56,613 nt of DNA from an uncultured bacterium (GCA_903840015.1 CAIMEL010000022.1:1-56613); one strand, 5' to 3'; counted from the stretch's first letter, positions 32,843 through 43,352 are shown. The notes: generated by a model not told the origin, from the sequence alone. Translations and numbers: made by a program.

Positions 32843-34528
32843 ATGACAGATATAAGAGTTCAACAAGGAATAAACCTAGAATCAGAGATTTCCTTAATTA
32901 CAATCCCCATTCCTTTTAACAAAAACGTTGACACCCTACTTCGTCTAATTGGATCTTTTCATCCAATTTTTATTAAGTCATATACTTACGAAAAAAACTT
33001 AACAATAAAATCTCACCTAACATCCCTCTGGAGGGAAATAGGTACTGTTCTAATTAAACTCTCAAACGAGGAGATAAAATATGAGAAAGCAAAAGAGCTT
33101 TGTGTAGACGAGATTATACGAGAACGCATATCATCGATGTCAACGATTCCTTTACTATTTACATCACACAGTATGGGGCTTGAAACAACGCCCACACTAC
33201 TTCTGGATGAAAGAGTCACATATACAAAGGCATACAACAGACACTATACAATCGGTACTGGACGGAATTCACAGATCATATATTCAATATCTTCTAGTAT
33301 GGACTCCAAGATAGCAAAGGAGGTACAGAAAGATAAATGGTCTTCGAATTTGATGATCTCTCGGCTTGGACTACCAATCCCAAAGTGGGAGGTTGTAGAT
33401 AATGTTTCAGAACTCGAACGAATCTGGGGTCAGTATCAGAAGCCGGTAGTAATCAAACCGACTGGTCTTGTCGGAGGACATGGAGTTGTGGTTGGAATAG
33501 AAACTATCGAAGAGGCAAGAAAAGCATTCAAATTTGCTCAAGACGCCTGCAATACAAATATGCGTAAAGAGTGGCAGCAGAAGATAATGATACAAGAGCA
33601 AATCAAAGGAGAAGATTATCGTCTTTTGGTAATAAATGGGAAATTGGAGATTGCTACAAAGAGAATCCCTGCATTCATAGTAGGAGATGGGAAGCACAGT
33701 ATAGAGGATCTCATAATTGAGACAAACAAAGATCCTCGTAGAGATATATCGAACCCATCACATACGCTGAAGCCAATAGTTATAGACCAGCCATTAAGAG
33801 AATATCTAAAACAACAGAATCTAACTCTTGCATCTATACCTACGAAAGAAGAGAAAATATATGTTAGAAAAGTTGCCAGCATGAGCCAAGGGGGAATAAC
33901 TGAGGATTTTACAGACAAGGTAGGACCAGAGATAAAGGCAATTGTTGAAAGTCTTGCAACCTCAATACATGCATTCACTCTCGGGGTAGATGTAATGTGC
34001 CAAGACATCTCTAAACCACTGACCAAAGAGAATGGAGCTATTCTCGAATACAATACTATGCCAGAAGCATATCTCAACATGTACCCTGTGATAGGCAAGC
34101 AGAGAGAATATGTATTTAAGAGGTATCTAGAAGCTTTAATGAAAGAAAATAGAACAAAACAGATAGCTGTTGTTGGGAACTCTTCTAAAGACATTCCTAC
34201 ACTACTTCGCCAAAAAACATTCTTCAGCTCATATATCGGTGATAATGATACTATCGGAGAATATAAGAATGGAGAGATCAAAATAAACGGATTGGATATA
34301 AATAAAGACCTAGAGAAATGGAAGGCTATTGAGGGATTAAAAGTAAACGCATCATTAGATGCAATCATAATACACCATCGAGATTGGGAAGATGTTCAAG
34401 AATCAGGTTTAGGATTTGACAGAATCGATATGTTGCTTGTTGCCAAAGAGCTTACAAGCCAGAAAGAATTTAGTATTATCAAGAAGTACCAAAGAAGGAA
34501 ATATATAAATAAAATTAAAATATTTTAA
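32843..34528 (+). CDS. Cyanophycin synthetase-like ATP-grasp protein with degraded Mur-ligase piece
   Basis: 561 aa. Residues 1-150: poorly conserved N-terminal part, probably the CphA N-domain. About 150-430: ATP-grasp (VVIKPTGLVGGHGVVVGIE, EDYRLLVINGKLEIATKRIP, SMSQGGITEDFTDKV, LEYNTMPEAYLNMYP). About 439-536: aligns by eye with the start of the CphA Mur-ligase domain (GEYKNGEIKINGLDI, VNASLDAIII, ESGLGFDRIDMLLVAKE), but the P-loop GTNGKTT is replaced by VVGNSSKDIP and the rest of the Mur domain is absent. In CphA the Mur half adds one of the two amino acids, so that activity is probably lost. 1 nt before the next gene. Confidence 0.8.
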   Translation: MTDIRVQQGINLESEISLITIPIPFNKNVDTLLRLIGSFHPIFIKSYTYEKNLTIKSHLTSLWREIGTVLIKLSNEEIKYEKAKELCVDEIIRERISSMSTIPLLFTSHSMGLETTPTLLLDERVTYTKAYNRHYTIGTGRNSQIIYSISSSMDSKIAKEVQKDKWSSNLMISRLGLPIPKWEVVDNVSELERIWGQYQKPVVIKPTGLVGGHGVVVGIETIEEARKAFKFAQDACNTNMRKEWQQKIMIQEQIKGEDYRLLVINGKLEIATKRIPAFIVGDGKHSIEDLIIETNKDPRRDISNPSHTLKPIVIDQPLREYLKQQNLTLASIPTKEEKIYVRKVASMSQGGITEDFTDKVGPEIKAIVESLATSIHAFTLGVDVMCQDISKPLTKENGAILEYNTMPEAYLNMYPVIGKQREYVFKRYLEALMKENRTKQIAVVGNSSKDIPTLLRQKTFFSSYIGDNDTIGEYKNGEIKINGLDINKDLEKWKAIEGLKVNASLDAIIIHHRDWEDVQESGLGFDRIDMLLVAKELTSQKEFSIIKKYQRRKYINKIKIF

Positions 34529-34529
34529 A

Positions 34530-35486
34530 ATGAAATACCTCATAATTGATAAAAGACAACGAGTGGATATAGATGGTATGGGTGATATTCCTACTGCCTC
34601 TGCGAGATTACTAGAGGAACTAGCTAAAAAGAATCTCTCTGGAGATTTTGCATACAATGATCAACTTGAGTTTCTTTTTCTAGACGGGAAAGTTGCTATA
34701 AAAGCTAACGGTAAAGATATTACCGATTATTCACACATCATCTTCAGAGGCCATGCCCTACACAATGACAAAGAGTATCATTTCAAGAGGTACATCATAG
34801 AATACATAGACCAGTATAACGAAGAAAATCCTGAGAAGAAAATCATAGTACAGAATTCCGAAGCAATTAAAAGATTCCCCTATTACAACAAAATAGCCAT
34901 AGCAATGCTCTGTGCTCAAAATAACATTCCTCACTTTAACACATACTTTAGAACGGATGGCGATTATTCACAGGCGCGGGAGATGCTCAATCAATACCCT
35001 CTAATTATAAAAGAGTATTCTGGAGTAAATCGTGTAGAAATTATCGACGGAAAAGAGAAGATTAAGAAGAATGTATTCAAATTGGACACCTTAGAAGATT
35101 ATAAACAGGAAGGACTAAATGGTCAGGATCTCTCAAACTTCTTTTTGCAGGAGTTTTCTGACGCGGGAGAAGATTATCGAATATTTGTTAAACTTGGGAA
35201 AGTTATTGCAGGTTGGAAAAGGATAGCATCAGAAAGCTTTATGACTGTAAGTAAAGGGATCTATGAAATGTATAACGAACCAAATGATGAGATTAAAAAT
35301 ATTGCAGAAAAAATAGCTACTATACTTGATGCAGATTTCATGGCAGTAGACTTTATGAACATTAACGGTAAGCCATATATACAAGAAATTGGATTTCATC
35401 CAGGATATAAAGCGTACGAAACAAAGATAGAAAAAGGAGAGCCTGTAAATATTGCAGAAGCAATTGTTACTGCTTTCAAACAATAG
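34530..35486 (+). CDS. RimK/glutathione synthetase-like ATP-grasp ligase
   Basis: 318 aa. N-terminal Rossmann-like domain (MKYLIIDKRQRVDIDGMGD; HIIFRGHALHND), then ATP-grasp with NKIAIAMLCAQNNIPHFNTY, PLIIKEYSGVNRVEII, QEFSDAGEDYRIFVKLGKVI, WKRIASESF and a metal site VDFMNINGKPYIQEIGFHPG. The layout is that of RimK- and GshB-type ligases, which join an amino acid to a carboxyl group. Last gene of the operon, convergent with the metallopeptidase gene with no gap. Confidence 0.8.
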   Translation: MKYLIIDKRQRVDIDGMGDIPTASARLLEELAKKNLSGDFAYNDQLEFLFLDGKVAIKANGKDITDYSHIIFRGHALHNDKEYHFKRYIIEYIDQYNEENPEKKIIVQNSEAIKRFPYYNKIAIAMLCAQNNIPHFNTYFRTDGDYSQAREMLNQYPLIIKEYSGVNRVEIIDGKEKIKKNVFKLDTLEDYKQEGLNGQDLSNFFLQEFSDAGEDYRIFVKLGKVIAGWKRIASESFMTVSKGIYEMYNEPNDEIKNIAEKIATILDADFMAVDFMNINGKPYIQEIGFHPGYKAYETKIEKGEPVNIAEAIVTAFKQ

Positions 35487-36647
35487 CTATATACCAACCT
35501 TCTTGAATATCTCTTCCCAAAGAGCTTTTGAAGGAACGAGAAGAGGTTTAGGTATTAATCCGTCCTCTACCCAATCACACTGTTTGAACGATATCTTTCC
35601 TGCATACAGTGAAGAATATAGATTTGGTGATTTAGAAAGTTTCCACAAAACACGCTTGAAACCTCTGAAATAGCAGATGTCTTTAGTGTAGATACCGGGC
35701 CTATTAGTATCTGACAGGCCTCGTTTTACACGGAAAGTAACATCAAAAGCAGAATACTTTGGCAAAACACCCAATAGAGAGTTATATAGCTGTCTAAATG
35801 ACAATAATTCCCCTATATATATAGCGTAAACCATTGCAGCTTTATTCCTCAACCATCTCTCAGTTAACAGTGACATATTATGCTCATTCCAAGTTGCCAG
35901 CCCCTCCTCTATATCCAAATATTCAACCAAATTAGGCTTACTCAAGGCGTCGAATCCACTGTTAAGTCCATTGTGTGCTCGTAATACATGGGTTCCAACT
36001 TCATGCACCAAGGTTTTCCTCAACTTATACTTACTTCTCTCAATATTAGGATCTACTAAAATCTGCTTGGTTTTTACACCAACTTTCACCCCATTCTTTG
36101 CTATATTCATGGACTTACTTACTCCCCATCCCTCAAGACCTAATTCCTGAAGTACAGTGTTACAGATTTTTTCAATATCATCATATTTGAGCATTTCACC
36201 TCTTTTACCACTCTGCTCAACCAGAAGATTGTAGTTCGAGGTATTTCCTCTTAGTACCCTGCATGCATTTCTAAACAATTTTATGCTGGGTAATCCATAC
36301 CTCTTTATTGAAATGTCAGTAAATTTCTCATTCTCTCCTACTGCATTCATTAGAGAATTTGCTTCTGCTTTAGAATCGATAAGTTTGATGTAAAAATCAG
36401 ATATACGAGGATCTACATCTGTAATCTCATCAACATCAGATAATTCTTTTAATATTCTCTCATTATCATTTTTGACAATCCTGTATTCGAACTGTGGTTC
36501 ATATGTATCTGAATTGAAAAACTTCTTTTTTTCTGACTCTAAATTGGTCGGCGTAAAGACTAAAGCCGTTGGGATTCTAAGGTTATTCAAAAGAGAAGAG
36601 ACCTCCTGTAGTGTCAACTTGGTTTTCTTGCGAGAGAATATATTCAT
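35487..36647 (-). CDS. DUF1704 / MATCAP-family metallopeptidase
   Basis: 386 aa from ATG 36647 (MNIFSRKKTKLT); a TTG three codons upstream is less likely. Zinc motif KTLVHEVGTHVLRAH (HExxxH) and downstream YLDIEEGLATWNEH, which corresponds to the family's QEGLA motif. The eukaryotic members MATCAP1/2 remove the C-terminal tyrosine of tubulin, and bacterial DUF1704 genes are often beside ATP-grasp ligases, as here. A -10-like TATACT lies 8 nt upstream of the ATG, but the gap to the second mreB is only 24 nt, so they may be co-transcribed. Confidence 0.85.
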   Translation of the reverse strand: MNIFSRKKTKLTLQEVSSLLNNLRIPTALVFTPTNLESEKKKFFNSDTYEPQFEYRIVKNDNERILKELSDVDEITDVDPRISDFYIKLIDSKAEANSLMNAVGENEKFTDISIKRYGLPSIKLFRNACRVLRGNTSNYNLLVEQSGKRGEMLKYDDIEKICNTVLQELGLEGWGVSKSMNIAKNGVKVGVKTKQILVDPNIERSKYKLRKTLVHEVGTHVLRAHNGLNSGFDALSKPNLVEYLDIEEGLATWNEHNMSLLTERWLRNKAAMVYAIYIGELLSFRQLYNSLLGVLPKYSAFDVTFRVKRGLSDTNRPGIYTKDICYFRGFKRVLWKLSKSPNLYSSLYAGKISFKQCDWVEDGLIPKPLLVPSKALWEEIFKKVGI

Positions 36648-36671
36648 AGTTAACAAGTATATACTAATTTA

Positions 36672-37691
36672 TTACCTTCTGTAATCTCTATTAAATGAAA
36701 ATGTTCTCTCACCGGAAGCCATCAATTCTAATGCTATACCTGTTCCATTAGCTACACAAAATATTGGATTCTCTGCAACATAGCAAGGTACATTGGTAGC
36801 TCTAGAGAACAGTTTATCTATATTCCTTAATTTTGCAGTACCTCCACTCATAACAATACCTCTATCAATTATATCTGCAGAAAGTTCGGGTGGTGTCTTC
36901 TCAAGAACATTCTGGATTGAACGAATAATACTTTTTAATGGAATTTCTAATGCATTAGCAATATCGTTTGAATTCACCACTATGGATTTTGGCATACCTG
37001 CACCAATATCTCGACCTCTTACCTCAGTTTCTTTAGGATCTTTCACTTCTACAGCAGAACCAATGCTCATTTTTATATTCTCAGCTGTCTGTTCTCCTAT
37101 TAAGATACCTTTCTTCTTCCTCATAAAAGAGATTATATATTCATTTAAGGCATCACCAGCAACCCTTAGAGACTCATAACCAACAATTCCATCAAGAGAT
37201 ATTACAGCAATTTCAGAGGTCCCCCCTCCCATATTTATAATCATATTGCCAGAAGACGTATTAATTGGTAAACCTGCTCCAAGCGCAGCAAGTAAAGGCT
37301 CTGGCAAAAGTGTAATACTTTTCGAACCCACAGCATTAGCAGCTTTTAAAACAGCCCTCTCCTCTACTGATGTTATTCCAGCAGGAACACTTATGACAAC
37401 ATCTGGTTTAAAAAATCTAGATCTTCCAAGAGCTTTATCATAGAAATATCTAAGCAGAGCTTCTGTAACCCTAGAATCAGCTATCACACCATTACGAAGA
37501 GGTCTCTTCGCTATAATGTTCTCTGGTGTTTTCCCTATCATCTCCTTGGCCTCTTTCCCTACTGCAATAACCGTAGCAGTATTAACATCTATAGCCACAA
37601 CAGTTGGTTCAGTTAATACAATACCCTCACCCTCTACAAAGGCTACGGAGTTGGCAGTTCCTAAGTCTATACCAAGTTTTTTACCAAACAT
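36672..37691 (-). CDS. Second MreB-like actin
   Basis: 339 aa. Actin-fold motifs GIDLGTANSVAFVEG, INMGGGTSEIAVISLDG and VMSGGTAKLRNID are intact. It lacks the amphipathic N-terminal helix of the mreB at 19.9 kb (starts MFGKKLGIDLG), so membrane association may differ. It is not beside mreC/mreD but directly upstream of the DUF1704 gene. Could be Mbl- or MreBH-like. A TATAAT-like box lies about 10 nt before the ATG. Confidence 0.9.
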   Translation of the reverse strand: MFGKKLGIDLGTANSVAFVEGEGIVLTEPTVVAIDVNTATVIAVGKEAKEMIGKTPENIIAKRPLRNGVIADSRVTEALLRYFYDKALGRSRFFKPDVVISVPAGITSVEERAVLKAANAVGSKSITLLPEPLLAALGAGLPINTSSGNMIINMGGGTSEIAVISLDGIVGYESLRVAGDALNEYIISFMRKKKGILIGEQTAENIKMSIGSAVEVKDPKETEVRGRDIGAGMPKSIVVNSNDIANALEIPLKSIIRSIQNVLEKTPPELSADIIDRGIVMSGGTAKLRNIDKLFSRATNVPCYVAENPIFCVANGTGIALELMASGERTFSFNRDYRR

Positions 37692-37725
37692 GACAGCTTA
37701 CTAATTATAAGATAATTATTACAAA

Positions 37726-38727
37726 CTAAAACTTCAACTTCATCGCTTCCTTCATGCTATCGGCGATACCTCTAGCGATTGCTGAAACTTTCTGACTACC
37801 AACTACTGCTTTCTCAAGCAATTCTTTCTTCATACCCTCAGCTTCGATTCTACGCACACGTATTGGTGCCAATTTTTCATTCATAACTTCGAATAACCTC
37901 TCTTTAATTTCTACATCTTTGATCCGACCCCTTTCATACAGACATTTCATTTTAGAAACTTCCTCAACATTCGGATTAAACAAATCGTGATATACGAAAG
38001 CTATATTACCTTCTACCTTACCAGGATCTGTAGCATGAATTCGATTTGGATCTGTATATATTTTAAAAACTTTCTTCCTCAACTCCTCCTCAGAATCAGA
38101 GAGATATATACAGTTATTCAGACTCTTACCCATCTTCTCAGCACCATCAATACCTGGCACATTAATTTCTGTACCAAAAAGGGCTTGAGGTTCATTCAGT
38201 AGTTCAACTCCATACGTTCTGTTGAACTTTCTAGCCAACTGCCTTGTATCCTCTACCATTGGAGCCTGATCCTTACCAACAGGAACAAGATCTGCATTAA
38301 CACACAGAATATCTGCTGTTTGATGAATTGGATAAAGGAAAAACCCAAGAGGTGTTGAATCCCCTAAACCTTTTTGAATCAACTCCGTTTTTATCGTTGG
38401 ATTATGTTGTACCTGTTGAACAGTAGCAAAGTTGGAAAGATACATAAAGATCTCATGTATTTCTGGTACTTCACTTTGAATAAAGACTGTAGCCTTATCA
38501 AAATCCAATCCTGTAGCATAGTAATCACACAGCAATTCCTCTATATTTTCTCGAACTTTATCTGGGTTCGCAAAATTATCTGCCAAGGCTTGTATATTTG
38601 CTACTATGATAAATTCTTCATATTCGTCTTGTAGTAAAACCCTATTTTGCAAAGTACCTAATAAATGACCAATATGTAACCTACCTGTCGGCCTATCGCC
38701 TGTTAAAATTCTTTTTCTTTTTTCCAT
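37726..38727 (-). CDS. trpS: Tryptophanyl-tRNA synthetase
   Basis: 333 aa, class I. HIGH-type motif TGDRPTGRLHIGHLLGTL and KMSKS-type motif EKMGKSLNNCIYLS are both intact. Normal length for the bacterial enzyme. A TAGAAT box ends 8 nt before the ATG; the promoter overlaps, back to back, with that of the PEGA protein gene. Confidence 0.96.
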   Translation of the reverse strand: MEKRKRILTGDRPTGRLHIGHLLGTLQNRVLLQDEYEEFIIVANIQALADNFANPDKVRENIEELLCDYYATGLDFDKATVFIQSEVPEIHEIFMYLSNFATVQQVQHNPTIKTELIQKGLGDSTPLGFFLYPIHQTADILCVNADLVPVGKDQAPMVEDTRQLARKFNRTYGVELLNEPQALFGTEINVPGIDGAEKMGKSLNNCIYLSDSEEELRKKVFKIYTDPNRIHATDPGKVEGNIAFVYHDLFNPNVEEVSKMKCLYERGRIKDVEIKERLFEVMNEKLAPIRVRRIEAEGMKKELLEKAVVGSQKVSAIARGIADSMKEAMKLKF

Positions 38728-38762
38728 AATAACCTATTCTAACAACTTATCTTCCATTATGC

Positions 38763-38768
38763 TATACT
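38763..38768 (+). promoter_or_regulatory. extended -10 box of the PEGA protein gene
   Basis: TGC-TATACT, ending 6 nt before the ATG at 38775. No Shine-Dalgarno, no clear -35. Confidence 0.45.
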
Positions 38769-38774
38769 TTCAAA

Positions 38775-40301
38775 ATGACAAACAAATCATACACAGCTTC
38801 AACAAACCTGCTTCACATACTTTTACCAATCCTTTCAACGGTATTCATATTCGGAATATCTCTTGGTATCTATTACTTCTCCAAAGGATACCGATTCAAT
38901 ATATCTAACAGAGAAATCACAATGACTGGTGTTCTCACAGTCAAAACAGATCCCTCCTTTGCAACTCTATACATTGGGGACGAGGACACGGGAAGAACAC
39001 CAAATAGTACATCTTTGGATATTGGGGATTACAAAATAAGTGTAAAGAAGGATGGATACAACGATTGGCATAAAGACATCACAATACTGGAACAGAAATC
39101 AACACTGATATATCCATGGATGGTACTGAAGGATATTAAAAGCAATAATCTGTGGACGAATAAGAGTAAATTAGTAAAGTATTGGATTAATACAGAGTAC
39201 GACACCTTCCTATTTCTACTTCAAGTTGCTGAGAATAAATACTCTTTATGGAGCTATCGCGTCAACACATCTCTTTGGGATTTCAATACTAACCCTGTTG
39301 AAATACTTGAGTTAACAACAAAAGATATTGAGATTAAGCAATCAAATAAGGGTAACCTCATCTTGCTAACTCAGACTATTGATAAAAAGAAATCTTCATA
39401 CATTCTTGATAGTACAAAGAAGAACGAATTGAAATCTACCCCTGTATTTAATACAGATGGATATGAAAAGCATACCATTACTTGGGCAAATGATAATAGA
39501 CATTTGATTTTAGAATCAACAAACGAATTGCTCTCATACGACACAGTTAGACAAAATATGAATATATTGGCAAAGAAGACCAAAGGTAATACATATATAT
39601 GGACAACTGATGAACAGGGTTTCTTTTACATAATAAAGCAGCTTTCCGAAACAGATCAAAGCATAATATATTCACTTGTACAGTCTAAGATAGATGGCTC
39701 AAGTCCAAAGGAAATAATTGAGAAAATATATATGCGTAAGGAAGCAAAGTATGTCGAATACTACAGGGAAAACGGCTATACTTTAACACCATTTACTAAT
39801 TCTCAGGAAAGTACTCAAACAGCTGGCAAGATAATTTCCATCTTGGTAGATCAGAATGCAAAGGGTGTCTTCATCCAGACCGAATATGCATCCTACTGGT
39901 ATTACATCGATTCGCAGAAATATATAATAGCCTATCCTTACCCAGCAAAACTAATCAGTCTTGCTCCAGATTTGAGAAAAGCCTTACTGTCAGAGAATAA
40001 CAAAGTACTACTATTCACTTTTGACAAGGATGATGCAGACCACACAGAGATAATCGGTACAGAGGAAATTCAAAATATACCAGATGCAAAGAGTATTCGA
40101 TGGGTATCGAATTCGTTAAATATCTACTTTACTCGTGAGAATTCATTATACTCAGCAGATAAGGATGGCGGTAATGAGTGTAAGATTTATGATATTGGAA
40201 GCAAAAAGCTATCTACAATAAGGTCATCCCGTGACCATATCGTTTCTTTGGAAGAGACGACAGCTGGAGAGGTTGTAATAAACGAATATAGAATTCATTA
40301 A
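38775..40301 (+). CDS. Membrane-anchored PEGA domain protein with WD40/TolB-like repeats
   Basis: 508 aa. N-terminal membrane helix (residues about 12-35). Residues about 55-105 form a PEGA domain (GVLTVKTDPSFATLYIGDED, then LDIGDYKISVKKDGY). The remaining 390 residues consist of beta-rich blocks with TWANDNRHLILES and IRWVSNSLNIYFTRENSLY, like the blades of a TolB-type propeller. Probably an exported surface or envelope protein. It stands alone. Confidence 0.75.
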   Translation: MTNKSYTASTNLLHILLPILSTVFIFGISLGIYYFSKGYRFNISNREITMTGVLTVKTDPSFATLYIGDEDTGRTPNSTSLDIGDYKISVKKDGYNDWHKDITILEQKSTLIYPWMVLKDIKSNNLWTNKSKLVKYWINTEYDTFLFLLQVAENKYSLWSYRVNTSLWDFNTNPVEILELTTKDIEIKQSNKGNLILLTQTIDKKKSSYILDSTKKNELKSTPVFNTDGYEKHTITWANDNRHLILESTNELLSYDTVRQNMNILAKKTKGNTYIWTTDEQGFFYIIKQLSETDQSIIYSLVQSKIDGSSPKEIIEKIYMRKEAKYVEYYRENGYTLTPFTNSQESTQTAGKIISILVDQNAKGVFIQTEYASYWYYIDSQKYIIAYPYPAKLISLAPDLRKALLSENNKVLLFTFDKDDADHTEIIGTEEIQNIPDAKSIRWVSNSLNIYFTRENSLYSADKDGGNECKIYDIGSKKLSTIRSSRDHIVSLEETTAGEVVINEYRIH

Positions 40302-40307
40302 AGTACG

Positions 40308-40381
40308 CGCACCCGGTCGGAATCGAACCAACAACCTACGCGTTAGGAGTGCGTTGCTCTATCCTATTGAGCTACGGGTGC
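40308..40381 (-). tRNA. tRNA-Arg(CCT)
   Basis: Acceptor GCACCCG / CGGGTGC, anticodon loop CTCCTAA on stem ACGCA / CGCGT (the last pair A31-C39 is a mismatch), T-loop TTCGATT. No encoded CCA. Confidence 0.92.
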
Positions 40382-40496
40382 ATAATCTCAGACTCAATTC
40401 TACATCAACAGAGCCCAATATACCACTATGCTAGAGACGGAAGCACACACTACAGGGCAGTAAATATATACTAATGGTGATATAATATATATCGGC

Positions 40497-43352
40497 ATGA
40501 TACAAGAATATATAAAAATAAAAGGTGCGAAAGAGAATAATCTTAAAAATATCTCTGTTAATATCCCTAAAAACAAGCTAGTTGTTCTTACTGGAGTCTC
40601 AGGGTGCGGTAAAACATCTCTAGCCTTTGATACACTCTATGCAGAAGGACAACGCAGATATGTAGAATCTCTCTCCTCCTATGCTAGACAATTTCTAGGA
40701 GTGATGAAGAAGCCAGATGTAGAGTCAATAACAGGACTCTCCCCAGCAATTGCCATAGACCAAAAAACAACATCTTCAAATCCACGATCAACAGTAGGTA
40801 CTGTAACCGAAATATATAACTATCTTCGATTATTATATGGTCACATAGGAACTGTATACTGTCCAAACTGTAGCATCCCTATTCGATCACAAACAATCAA
40901 TGAAATATCAAAAAAAGTACTCAACCATATAAAAGGTTCCACGAAAAAGGTAAGCATAGTTTCACCCTTAGTAAAAAACAGGAAAGGACAGTATTCCAAC
41001 CTCTTCCTCAAATTACTTAACCAAGGTTTCCTGCGTGTCATCGTAGATGGAAATATCCATATGCTTGATGATATAGAAGAAATAAACATTGATGAAAACA
41101 AGAAACACACCATCGACCTTATTATAGACAGACTAGATCCAAACAATATGGATGATTCTGATCTTCAAAAAAGAGTTACAGATGCTGTAGAACTAGCAAC
41201 TAATCAATCAGGAGGTGAAGTAAAAACCATAATAGAAAAAGAAGAGATACTCTACTCTGAAAAGAATACATGTTCCAAATGTGGAATATCGTATCCCAAT
41301 ATAACTCCTGCATCTTTCTCATTCAATTCACCGGAAGGTGCTTGTAATAACTGCTCAGGCTTAGGCTTCCTTCAAGAAATCGATATAAATCTAATATATA
41401 ATCCCAATTTAACAATCCAAGAGGGAGGTATATTTCCATGGGGCAACAGAACAACAAAAGACAGTTGGACCACAAGAATATTACAGAGTCTTGCAAAGGA
41501 GCACAAATTCGGATTAGCAACACCTATCAAAGACTACCCCAGAGAGATCTTTGATTTAATATTCTATGGGTCAGGCTCTAAACCATATTACAAAATCCTA
41601 TATACAAACAGATTCGGAAGAACTAGTGTATACGATGCTCAATACGAAGGAGTTATTCCAGAATTAAAGAGAAGATATAAGGAGACAACATCGGAATACT
41701 CTAGGGCAGAGATAGAGAAATATATGAGTGAAAAACAATGTCCCATATGTAACGGGGAAAGATTAAAACCTTACTCACTAGCAGTAAAAATTGACGACAA
41801 AAATATCAATGAAGTAACAAATACCTCAATCTCCGATTTAAAAACCTTCCTAAACAAATTAAAACTAAACAAAACAGCTACAACTATTGCCCAGCCAATA
41901 ATAAAAGAGATCATTCTAAGATTAGATTTCTTAATAAATGTTGGATTAGAATATTTAACACTATCTCGCAAATCAAATTCTCTCTCAGGAGGCGAATCAC
42001 AAAGGATAAGGTTAGCTTCACAGATAGGCACAGGACTCTCAGGAGTATTGTACGTGCTTGACGAGCCGTCCATTGGTCTACATCCTAGGGACATAAAAAG
42101 ATTAACAAAATCCTTGAGATCCCTTAAAGATGAAGGAAATACAGTAATAATCGTAGAGCACGACGGGGAGACTATGAGCCAATCTGACTGGATAATAGAC
42201 TTAGGTCCGAAGGCAGGCAAGCATGGAGGAGAAGTCATTGCTGAGGGCACTTTTGAACAAATCAAGCAAACAGATACCCTCACCGCCAAGTACCTAAACA
42301 AATCATTGGGAATACAACACCTAGCAACAGGCTCCTCGCAAGAGAGCAACAACAACTGGATAGAAATTCGAAACGTTAGAACCAACAATTTAAAAGATAT
42401 AAATCTAAAAATCCCATTATCTAAACTAATTTCAATCACAGGGGTTTCTGGCAGTGGCAAATCATCTTTGATAGAAAACACACTCTACCCCGTTCTATCA
42501 AATAAAATAATGCGTTCCAAATTGCTCGAAGGCAACTATACTGAAGTCATAGGAGCAGAAAAAATCAACAAAGTAATAGCCATCGACCAATCCCCTATAG
42601 GTCGAACTCCACGCTCCAATCCAGCCACATATACAGGTTTGTTCACCCCTATCCGGGAACTCTTCGCACAGACCAACGAAGCTCAAGCAAGAGGGTACAA
42701 ACCCAATAGATTTAGTTTTAATGTTAAAGGAGGAAGATGTGAGAAATGTAAGGGAGATGGACAAATAAAAATTGAAATGCAATTCCTTCCTGATATGTAT
42801 ATAACTTGCGACCTCTGTAATGGCTCAAGATACAACGAAGAGGCTCTACAAATAGATTTTAGAGGTAAGAATATCTCAGATGTTCTACACATGACAGTAG
42901 AAGAAGCTCGTCTTTTCTTCAAAAATATCCCGTCAATATACAGAAAACTCGACATTTTGAATGATGTTGGGTTAGGATATATAGAATTGGGGCAATCAGC
43001 CTTAACTCTCTCTGGTGGAGAATCCCAAAGAGTAAAACTCGCGAAAGAGCTATCAAAGATCTCAACTGGGAATACAATGTATATTTTAGATGAACCAACT
43101 ACAGGTCTTCACTACTACGATGTAGACAATTTGCTAAAAATATTGAGAACTTTAGTTGAGAAAGGTAATACGGTATTAGTTGTTGAACACAATCTAGATG
43201 TAATTAAGAATTCAGATTGGATTGTAGATCTTGGTCCAGATGGAGGAGATAACGGGGGTGAAATCATAGCAGAAGGAACCGTTGAGGATATAATCCAATC
43301 AAAACAAAGCTATACAGGGCAATTTTTACAACAATACCTCAAAGAGACTTAG
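40497..43352 (+). CDS. uvrA: Excinuclease ABC subunit A
   Basis: 951 aa, full length. Two ABC ATPase halves: Walker [15 protein letters not shown] (about residue 35) and [14 protein letters not shown] (about 650), signatures [12 protein letters not shown] and [15 protein letters not shown], two zinc modules including CEKCKGDGQ...CDLCNGS. Damage recognition in nucleotide excision repair. A TATAAT box lies 10 nt before the ATG. Since the Mfd here lacks room for the UvrA-binding domain, the normal transcription-coupled link may be missing. Confidence 0.97.
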   Translation: MIQEYIKIKGAKENNLKNISVNIPKNKLVVLTGVSGCGKTSLAFDTLYAEGQRRYVESLSSYARQFLGVMKKPDVESITGLSPAIAIDQKTTSSNPRSTVGTVTEIYNYLRLLYGHIGTVYCPNCSIPIRSQTINEISKKVLNHIKGSTKKVSIVSPLVKNRKGQYSNLFLKLLNQGFLRVIVDGNIHMLDDIEEINIDENKKHTIDLIIDRLDPNNMDDSDLQKRVTDAVELATNQSGGEVKTIIEKEEILYSEKNTCSKCGISYPNITPASFSFNSPEGACNNCSGLGFLQEIDINLIYNPNLTIQEGGIFPWGNRTTKDSWTTRILQSLAKEHKFGLATPIKDYPREIFDLIFYGSGSKPYYKILYTNRFGRTSVYDAQYEGVIPELKRRYKETTSEYSRAEIEKYMSEKQCPICNGERLKPYSLAVKIDDKNINEVTNTSISDLKTFLNKLKLNKTATTIAQPIIKEIILRLDFLINVGLEYLTLSRKSNSLSGGESQRIRLASQIGTGLSGVLYVLDEPSIGLHPRDIKRLTKSLRSLKDEGNTVIIVEHDGETMSQSDWIIDLGPKAGKHGGEVIAEGTFEQIKQTDTLTAKYLNKSLGIQHLATGSSQESNNNWIEIRNVRTNNLKDINLKIPLSKLISITGVSGSGKSSLIENTLYPVLSNKIMRSKLLEGNYTEVIGAEKINKVIAIDQSPIGRTPRSNPATYTGLFTPIRELFAQTNEAQARGYKPNRFSFNVKGGRCEKCKGDGQIKIEMQFLPDMYITCDLCNGSRYNEEALQIDFRGKNISDVLHMTVEEARLFFKNIPSIYRKLDILNDVGLGYIELGQSALTLSGGESQRVKLAKELSKISTGNTMYILDEPTTGLHYYDVDNLLKILRTLVEKGNTVLVVEHNLDVIKNSDWIVDLGPDGGDNGGEIIAEGTVEDIIQSKQSYTGQFLQQYLKET

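Noticed and set aside
33616-34368. 250-codon minus-strand frame
   Set aside because: Shadow of the cyanophycin synthetase-like gene on the plus strand; its composition is that of antisense (Ser/Ile/Phe rich, no motif).
41771-42481. 236-codon minus-strand frame
   Set aside because: Shadow of uvrA.
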